From assembly GCF_963676685.1 (NCBI RefSeq), contig NC_092349.1, positions 55,069,232 to 55,133,231 on the forward strand: a stretch of DNA of 64,000 nucleotides, in the 5' to 3' direction. Source of the stretch: Mytilus edulis (lineage: Eukaryota; Mollusca; Bivalvia; Mytilida; Mytilidae). Each line of letters opens with the position of its first letter. Position 1 is the stretch's first letter. Shown in pieces: positions 57,348-64,000 of this stretch. Position numbers and translations under genes: made by a program. The notes under the pieces were generated by a model. That model ran no database searches. It was not told the origin of the DNA and worked only from the letters and a program-made list of their open reading frames with translations.

Positions 57348-57519
57348 ATAAAGAACACGTAGAACAATAGAATTACGTCACAACAATGTTTTAAGTGGAA
57401 AGACTTATTGTTTTTCTTCTGATTATTATTTTTTTTTCCGCCAAATTTTGTTCTTGCGATAAATGTTTGTTTCGCAATATGTCGCTTAGATATTTTTCAT
57501 ATTGTATTGTATAGTTTAT

Positions 57520-58450
57520 GCGCTTTTAAATTTCACCCTGCTAAGCCGAACCATTTTCTTTGTGAGAGTTATCTCCCTATTCACTGTTTATCATCTGTGT
57601 GCATCTCCTTCGTAACAAAAAAAGATATCGACAAAATTCTTTTTACACATTGTTCGTCAAATCCTCAGGAATTTTTGGCTAATTTGGATCAAGCGATTCG
57701 ATGAAATTTTATAGGAGTTATCTACCTTTACGGAATAAATTTCTTCGTATGTTTTTTCAACTCATAAACCGTTAACCGTATAACCCTGGAATGTTTTTAT
57801 TTGAGTCCCCTGGGTCCTAACTTAGAAAATTAGGTCAAGGTCAAAGGTCAAGGTCAAGTTCTCAATAGTGACTTTTGCTTGTTTTTGCATTTTCTCCGAC
57901 ACTTTGAGAGATACATTTAAAAGAACAAGTGCAAAATGTCTGCTTTATTGTAATGAAGATATGCTACATTTAGTCTTATCCAATTAAATGGCATCTTATA
58001 GGAGTTAGTGCCCCTGGAATGTCTTGATATGAGGTTATTTGATTATAACTTCAATTAAGTTCATTATAAAGACATTTGACCTTATACAAAAGGTTAAGTG
58101 ACAAATGACCTGGAAAAATGGCTACCGGAAGTGACCTTTAGAAAACCGGAAGTAACTTTTTTTGCATTTTTTTCACATAAAAGTACTCAAAATCCATATA
58201 TTTTGTCATATAGATACATGAACAGATTACTGAAGACTAAAAATGACTTCCAACAAACCGGAAGTGGCCAATTATCTCCCATTCTACATACAAAAGTATA
58301 TAAAAACTATATATTTGTGGAATCAGTGTGAAAGAAGCTATCATATGAGACCGAATGTGACATTCATTTGACCGGAAGTAGCATATTATCTCCCTTATAT
58401 CACTCAAAAAGATAATTAAACCATCATTTATCGCATCAGTATGAAGAAAC
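57520..58450 (+). repeat. Repeat with AGGTCA and ACCGGAAGT words
   Basis: 'ggtcaaggtcaaaggtcaag' at 57833-57852, 'agttatctccc'-type words at 57568, 58272 and 58387, and ACCGGAAGT at 58123, 58145, 58256 and 58371. It resembles 59690-60250 in design. The frames at 57507-57704 and 58098-58331 are attributed to it. Confidence 0.55.
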
Positions 58451-58664
58451 TACCTTCTTATCCAAATTTCTATGGTGTGGAAAGACTTTCAATTGTTCTC
58501 TGAACAATTGGTTTTTAATTATAAATGTCAAATAGTTATTGTCTCAACCTATCAACATAATCAAAATTGTTGATTTCACAGTTAATATTTACTTTTAGCA
58601 TGTTCAGTAGAATAGAATGTTTTTATTATATTTTATTAAATGTTAATTTACTTTTCTCTTATAG

Positions 58665-58805
58665 GAAGGAGTGAAAGGAAGAGAAAGCAGGCATCAGTTA
58701 AGAAACAGATCAATTTATATCAAAATGTAATAATTCCATCTGAATATAACAAACATTGCACATCCTATGAAGATTTATTCACATTTAAATACTATGATTT
58801 GTAGT
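58665..58805 (+). CDS. Possible terminal exon, unidentified
   Basis: A strong acceptor CTTTTCTCTTATAG ends at 58664. Entered in phase 1, the frame reads RSERKRKQASVKKQINLYQN, then VIIPSEYNKHCTSYEDLF and FKYYDL before TAG at 58803-58805. Entered in phase 0 it gives a shorter EGVKGRESRHQLRNRS and stop. No upstream partner or poly(A) signal was identified, and no family recognised. Confidence 0.3.
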
Positions 58806-58809
58806 AATA

Positions 58810-59680
58810 TTTTATTATATGTATTTGTTATATATTAAAAGTACATGTATTTTACTTTAGAAAAATATTTTAATTTTTATATTTTGCTGTGGAGAATATC
58901 AAAGAAATTTAGAAAAACATAATTAAAGATCCAAATGCATAATTTTTGCTTGTTGATTTTATTTCGGGATTTAAAAAAAAAATCTATGTAACAAGTGTGT
59001 GTCTGATATTAGATTTATAATTTTCCCGAAATGTTAAGGTATTCGGCCCATAATTAGCCAATAAACAACAAGCAAAATAATTTACATTTTTATCAAGGAT
59101 TGTGAGTAGGGGTATCTAAGAGTTCTTAATATGAAATAAAAATCCGCAAAATATTTCAGGTTAACAACAGAACTGGGTTACAGTGACCCCCATTTTTTGT
59201 CCTCATATGCCAGATAAGGGGTTTAAGTAGTATGTAATTTAAAAAAAACCTATATAGTATAATTTACTAATCTTTCTTTCAAAAGGGACTTTACATGTAA
59301 CCTTGTAACCTTAAACAAAAAATTTAAAAAAAAAAAATTTGCTTTTCTATTTTTAGAACAGTGTTATTGTTACTAATAATAGAAAAAGGGGGAAATTCTA
59401 AAATTTGTCAATCTTATATCTTCACCAGTTCAAAAGTAAATATTTAAGCAGAGCATTCAAAATTGACATTTAAATTAACTTTACATATTGTTGCATCCTA
59501 AAAAAAAAATTAGAAACTTTTACAGTACCGATTTCGAGAATTTTTATTTATAATGTCAAGGTCGCAGATCCTAAATGGAGACTTGGTATCACTGATCTGA
59601 TGTTATTTGGTATAGTTTATGTAAATCTTTAGAAAAACTCAATATACTTTATATAAACTTATAATAATAACTAACTTTGA
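58810..59680. other. AT-rich stretch, nothing recognised
   Basis: Long A/T runs, no exon candidates and no partner repeats beyond the start of the AGGTCA element at its right end. Confidence 0.5.
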
Positions 59681-59689
59681 TATTTATGA

Positions 59690-60260
59690 CATGTAAAGGT
59701 CAAAAGGTCAAAGGTCAAGGTCATTTTTTGAGCTAAAATAGGACAATAATCTCCTTTTTTGTTAAATTTTCAAAAGTGTATCTACCTATTGGTCCCATAA
59801 TTTTCATGACCTTTGTTAATAAAGACCATTTAATGATATCCAAAGGATCAAGGCTTGGTTCCGACCTTTAGGGGTCAACAGGTCAAAGGTCAAGTAATTT
59901 TAGGAGCTAAAATTAGACCATGATCCCTTTTTTTGCTCACTTTTTAAAGTAAACTTTATTAAAAGAATTGCTTCATCTGCAATTCATCTGTTGTGGGAAA
60001 TAAATTTATGACATGTGGGTTTTTGATAACTTTATGATCTACAGTACATAAAGAAATAACTTCAACATTGAGATCAAAAGGTCAAAGGTCAAGGTTATTT
60101 TAGGACCTGAAATTAGACAATTCTCTCGTTTTTTGGAAAAATAAGTAATTGAAACATGTTAAAAGTAGGATGAATTAAAAGTATAGTACTTAGTGTACAT
60201 ATTTATTTACTTTCATTTCTGTATGCCCTTGAAATTTGACCCTTTGACCTAAAGATTGAA
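59690..60260 (+). repeat. Three ~180 bp units with tandem AGGTCA words
   Basis: Units begin near 59697, 59874 and 60072 with 'aaaaggtcaaaggtcaaggt', then 'ttttagga.ctaaaattaga' and 'tctcc.ttttttg'. A related start lies at 57831. Confidence 0.75.
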
Positions 60261-60429
60261 CACTATCCTTTATCTAATGAATATCAACTAATGGGATCTA
60301 TTGGTTAAAACATTTATTTTAGCAACATAGTAAAATACATGTATGAATGTATGTCCTGTTTGTATATGTATGTGAATAAACAGCTGCGCCATGAGCGCAT
60401 GATACGCCCGACGTCTTGTGTGGAAGTTT

Positions 60430-61225
60430 TATGCAATAATCATAAATAGTTTCTGAGAAAGTTATAAGCAATAACCATATATTGTTTTTGAGACACGGCG
60501 GGACATGTGAAACCCCCAACCCTGGTTTTTTTTTTACAAAATACTCAATAACTCCAAAATAAAGTTTTGAATCATCACCAAAAAGTATACAGATCTTTAG
60601 ATTAATATAACAAAGAAGTGTGTAAAGTTTTAAGCAATAATCATAAATTGTTTTTGAGATACGGCACAACATGTAAAAAAACCCTCCCCCTTTTTTACAA
60701 AATACTCAATTACTCAAAAATGCAATTTTGAATCATCACCAAAAAGTATATAGATCTTTAGATTAATATAACAAAGACATGTGTAAAGTTTTAAGCAATA
60801 ATCATAAATCGTTTTTGAGATATGGTGCGACATGTAAAAAAAACCTCCCCCTTTTTTACAAAATACTCAATAACTCAAAAAAAAAATTTTGAATCATCAC
60901 CAAAAAGTATACAGATATTAGGATTAATTTAACTAAGAAGTGTTTAAAGTTTTAAGCCATAATCAAGAATTGTTTTTGAGATACGGTGCGACATGTGAAA
61001 AAAACACACCGCTGTTTTAGTTACAAAAAGTTTTAATCTTATTTTCACCAAAAAGTATACAGATCATTTGACCATCATAAGAAACAACTATGTTAAGTTT
61101 CATGAAATTTGGATAAGTCGTTCTCAAGTTACGGTGCGACATGTTTACGCCGGACAGACAGACGGACGGACGGACACCGGACATTTGTATACCATAATAC
61201 GTCCCGTCAAAATTTTGACGGGCGT
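60430..61225 (+). mobile_element. Core-repeat element with ACGG microsatellite and terminal hairpin
   Basis: About four units of ~170 bp carry 'aagttttaagcaataatcat', 'tttttgagatacgg.gcgac' and 'caccaaaaagtatacagatc'. The end is GACAGACAGACGGACGGACG and the perfect hairpin 'cccgtcaaaattttgacggg' (61204-61223) with tail CGTATAAAA. Tandem core, ACGG microsatellite and 3' palindrome match the bivalve pearl/HINE layout. The minus-strand frames here are artefacts. Confidence 0.8.
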
Positions 61226-61329
61226 ATAAAAAATGAATAATGTGTTTTATAGTGGCAAATATATTTGTTTGATGGTTTTTGAAGAATGCAAACATAGACA
61301 ATATTTATAGTTTTGCCAAATATATCCAA

Positions 61330-62172
61330 TGTTGTCCAATGTGTAACACCATTTATTCAATTTTTGATGAAATCAAACAAAGTTTAATTTTCGACCCCGA
61401 TTTGGACCAACTTGAAAACTGGGCCAATAATCAAAAATCTAAGTACATTTTTAGATTCAGCATATCAAAGAACCCCAAGGATTCAATTTTTGTCGAAATC
61501 AAACTAAGTTTAATTTTGGACCATTTGGACTTTAATGTAGACCAATTTGAAAACGGGACCAAAAATTAAGAATCTACATACACAGTTATATTCGGAATAT
61601 CAAAGAACCCCCATTATACAATTTTTGATGAAATCAAACAAAGTTTAATTTTGGACCCTTTGGGCCCCTTATTCCTAAACTGTTGGGACCAAACCTCCCA
61701 AAATCAATACCAACCTTCCTTTTATGGTCATAAACCTTGTGTTTAAATTTCATAGATTTCTATTTACTTATACTAAAGTTATGGTGCGAAAACCAAGAAA
61801 AATGCTTATTTGGGCCCCTTTTTGGCCCCTAATTCCTAAACTGTTAGGACCTCAACTCCGAAAACCAACCTTCCTTTTGTGGTCATAAACCTTGTGTTTA
61901 AATTTCATTGATTTCTATTTTCTTAAACTAAAGTTATTGTGCAAAAACCAAGAATAATGCTTATTTGGGCCCTTTTTTGGGCCCCTAATTCCTAAACTGT
62001 TGAAACCAAAACTCCCAAAATCAATCCCCACCTTCCTTTTGTGGTCATAAACCTTGTGTTAAAATTTCATAGATTTCTATTCACTTTTACTAAAGTTAGA
62101 CGCAGACGATGACGCCAACGTGATAGCAATATACGACGAAAAAAAATTCAATTTTTGCGGTCGTATAAAAAG
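61330..62172 (+). mobile_element. Core-repeat element, second family, with terminal hairpin
   Basis: The first half has ~125 bp units with 'gaaatcaaacaaagtttaat' + 'tttggacc'. The second has three ~165 bp units with 'cctaattcctaaactgtt', 'ccttccttttgtggtcataa' and 'accttgtgtttaaatttcat'. It closes with 'gacgcagacgatgacgccaa' and a hairpin 'atacgac...gtcgtat' (62132-62166) with tail GTCGTATAAAAA, like the preceding element. Confidence 0.75.
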
Positions 62173-62174
62173 GA

Positions 62175-62890
62175 TACAAATAAATAAGATCATCTTTATA
62201 TAATAAAAAAAGACTTTTTCTTTAAAATATGTCAGTAAAGCAAATTCTAATTGAATTACAAATACCTTTTCAGTTTTAAAAAAAAAAAGAGAAAGCTTAC
62301 AGGAGTGGACAACCAGAAATGCATACCTGTTTCAATGTTTATTATTGACTTATGTTGAATTTAAAAAAAAATGTTACACTATATACATTATATATAAATG
62401 TAGTACATTAAATTAGCAAATTTATGTATTTGAGATAAAGGTGACATAAAATGTTGATACATGAAGGCGGAATAATCATTTCATACAACAAATTACAAGA
62501 AAACTGAACTTTGACTAATAAATCACACAATGTGGTCAATTTGAGAGAAAACAAGTAAGCACAATTCATTTTTATTCTAAATGGTAGCAACTTTTAGAAA
62601 AAATGTTTATGAAGTCATTTATGAGTTCACAGAAAAATAATGCATGATAGAATAGTTTGAATACTCAAATATACAAAAAAATTACACATACATACAAATT
62701 TATAATAACTGCTCAAACATAGTACTAAAGTATAGATTATAATACAAGTCATGACATAAAAGATCTCTTCTTCAAGCAATCTCACAATTCTTAAAACATA
62801 TTGCCCATTTTTTGTACCACAGAACACATTAATTTTTTATCATTAGAAACTCTTGGCTTACCAAAAGCATTTTTAGACATAAAAACATCA
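62175..62890. other. 3' flank of the exonuclease-like gene
   Basis: AT-rich. Minus-strand TTTATT/AATAAA-type words occur downstream of the stop, but no single poly(A) signal stands out. Frames at 62408-62590 and 62627-62827 show no domain. Confidence 0.45.
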
Positions 62891-62895
62891 ATAAG

Positions 62896-63737
62896 TCAAT
62901 CTTCTCCTTTACGAGTATAAATAAGTTTTAAATGAGCACAGTTCAAACCTGATCCAGCAATATTCTCTGCTGTTGTCATTTTCATTACACCGCTAGCAAT
63001 CAGGGGATGAAAGCTTGGCAAGTTTTTAGCTTTTGCCTTGATGAAGTTTTCTTGCAGTAAATGAGAAGTAGAATTGTAACAAAGTTTAAGCAACAGTTCT
63101 TTAGAAACATTAGCAGCACTAAGTATTTTACCAAGCATATTAACATCATCCACATCATTGTGGGCATTATATTCCTCCTTACAAAAATGTTGTGCTAAAA
63201 ATGGCTGATTATATTTTTCTATTTTGGGAAAGTTTGATCTTAAAAGGGCCAATGAGTCTATAAATCCCATAACAATCTGAGAAAAATTATCATACATATT
63301 ACAGTTATAAATAGCTGTTGACAAAACCCGAAAATCAAAATTTTCCCCATTTTGTGCTACAAGTACAGCATTACTCAATTGATTTAACCACATAAAAAAA
63401 TCAGATATGGCAACCTTTATATTAACAAAGACTAGTTCAACCCCTTTGTTAAAAAGCTTTCGTCCATCCCAAACAATACCAGTCACCTTTTCGGCTTCAT
63501 TAGACATTGGTAGCTGTGGTGGTATGTAACGGTTAAAACTGGTTTGAGTTCTGTGTCCTTTGGCAGCTATCTGTACTATGTGAGGAATGATGTTTCTTCT
63601 GACTGAAAATATACAGAAAATCAATACCAATTTCAGTTTTTCCAGATGTTTGTCCAAGTTTGTTGACCTTTTTGAAGGTGTTTTGTTTTCATATTGTCTA
63701 CAGTATTCCTTTGTAACATAATTATAATGAAACTGGA
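62896..63737 (-). CDS. DEDDh exonuclease-fold protein, last exon
   Basis: The minus-strand frame ends with KLIYTRKGED and TGA at 62896-62898. It has the core of a DEDDh 3'-5' exonuclease: HIVQIAA strand, LVAQNGENFDFRVL (Exo II, Asp kept), GFIDSLALLR, and EEYNAHNDVDDVNMLGKIL (Exo III, catalytic His and Asp kept). The layout resembles the TREX-type domain found in PML and in many mollusc proteins. Where FDxET (Exo I) should stand, twelve residues before IVQIAA, it reads FCIFS, so Asp and Glu are replaced by Cys and Phe. The exon probably starts after an acceptor 'gcacttag' at 63738, with earlier exons beyond the window. An internal 'atattttcag' at 63604 could be an alternative acceptor. Confidence 0.75.
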
Positions 63738-63859
63738 CTAAGTGCAATTATAAAGATATATCCTCTATTGTTACGATTATGGAGCCATGATAAACAATGA
63801 AAGATATAATACAAAAGTTATTACTAGTTTTATATAGATTATTGTTGGTCATCTTCACG

Positions 63860-64000
63860 AAATTGATTTTCTCACTATAGGCGTAAACCACGGCCGACAC
63901 TGGGCTAACCGAGAGATTGGTCGGTTAATCTATATTGAGTATGCGGCTATATGGGAGATTGGTCTGTTAATCGGGTTGGTTATACGTCTGTTAAGAGTAA
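63860..64000. repeat. 'GAGATTGGTC.GTTAATC' repeat at the window edge
   Basis: 'gagattggtcggttaatc' at 63911-63928 recurs as 'gagattggtctgttaatc' at 63954-63971, with a further 'ggttatacgtctgtta' at 63976. It is cut by the window end. Confidence 0.5.

Larger units (their letters stand above)
52382..57407 (+). mobile_element. Putative 5.0 kb tyrosine-recombinase (Crypton-like) element
   Basis: The right boundary 57382-57407 reads, inverted, TAAGTCTTTCCAC + TTAAAACATTGTT as one block. On the left the same two halves stand in the same order at 52382-52394 and 52493-52505, separated by a ~98 base hairpin. Between the boundaries lies one gene: a KIAA1958/Crypton-type recombinase with 290 bases ahead of its start and ~155 bases from its last coding base to the right hairpin. 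Known Cryptons are not described with long inverted ends, so unit status is a hypothesis. Confidence 0.55.

Noticed and set aside
60319-60672. 117-residue minus-strand frame
   Set aside because: It reads through core-repeat units; the apparent internal protein repeats are the DNA repeats.

Overview
The window is AT-rich eukaryotic DNA made of small exons in long introns and very dense interspersed repeats. The repeats point to a bivalve mollusc, most likely a marine mussel of the Mytilus type. Several copies of the mussel repeat with the core 'caatgagacaactctcc' occur (about 13760, 14590, 37080, 38150, 56125; a reverse part at 9222). There are also elements with ~160-190 bp internal tandem repeats ending in a hairpin, and LINE/SINE tails ending in (CAAT)n. 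The taxon is inferred from familiarity with these repeats, not from a search.

Layout. 1-7.06 kb: a 5.6 kb element with perfect 27 bp terminal inverted repeats (TIRs), flanked by TA. It carries a ~257 bp satellite between two clusters of an 18 bp palindrome, and it sits inside an older MITE flanked by TTAA. 7.66-9.84 kb: a C-type lectin domain in three exons whose phases agree, with EPN and WND sugar-binding motifs, followed at 10.77 kb by a broken copy of the last exon. 11.38-13.18 kb: an element with long TIRs rich in GATAATCGTAA motifs. 13.7-30 kb: almost entirely repeats, with a few weak exon candidates, a TTAA MITE whose empty site survives in a neighbouring duplicate, and two long palindromes. 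30.7-36.9 kb: a METTL27/WBSCR27-like methyltransferase, five exons with consistent phases, the last intron holding repeats and a 1.8 kb TTAA element. 38.7-41.8 kb: a complete small gene (TATA box, untranslated exon, three coding exons, poly(A) signal) for a ~190-residue secreted helical protein with a furin-type site built across an exon junction. 42-52 kb: repeats, including a 1.6 kb element of nine ~180 bp units and a TTAA element with G19/C15 runs inside its ends. 52.4-57.4 kb: a Crypton/KIAA1958-type tyrosine recombinase gene, damaged, with hairpins at both sides and a split inverted repeat that would make it a 5.0 kb mobile unit. 57.5-62.2 kb: tandem-repeat elements. 62.9-63.74 kb, minus strand: the last exon of a DEDDh exonuclease-fold protein whose first catalytic motif is replaced.

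The host-like genes (lectin, methyltransferase, secreted protein) are unrelated and do not form a cluster. Most of the remainder is the work of transposable elements, several nested. Start exons of the lectin and the methyltransferase were not found, and the exonuclease-like gene continues beyond the right edge.
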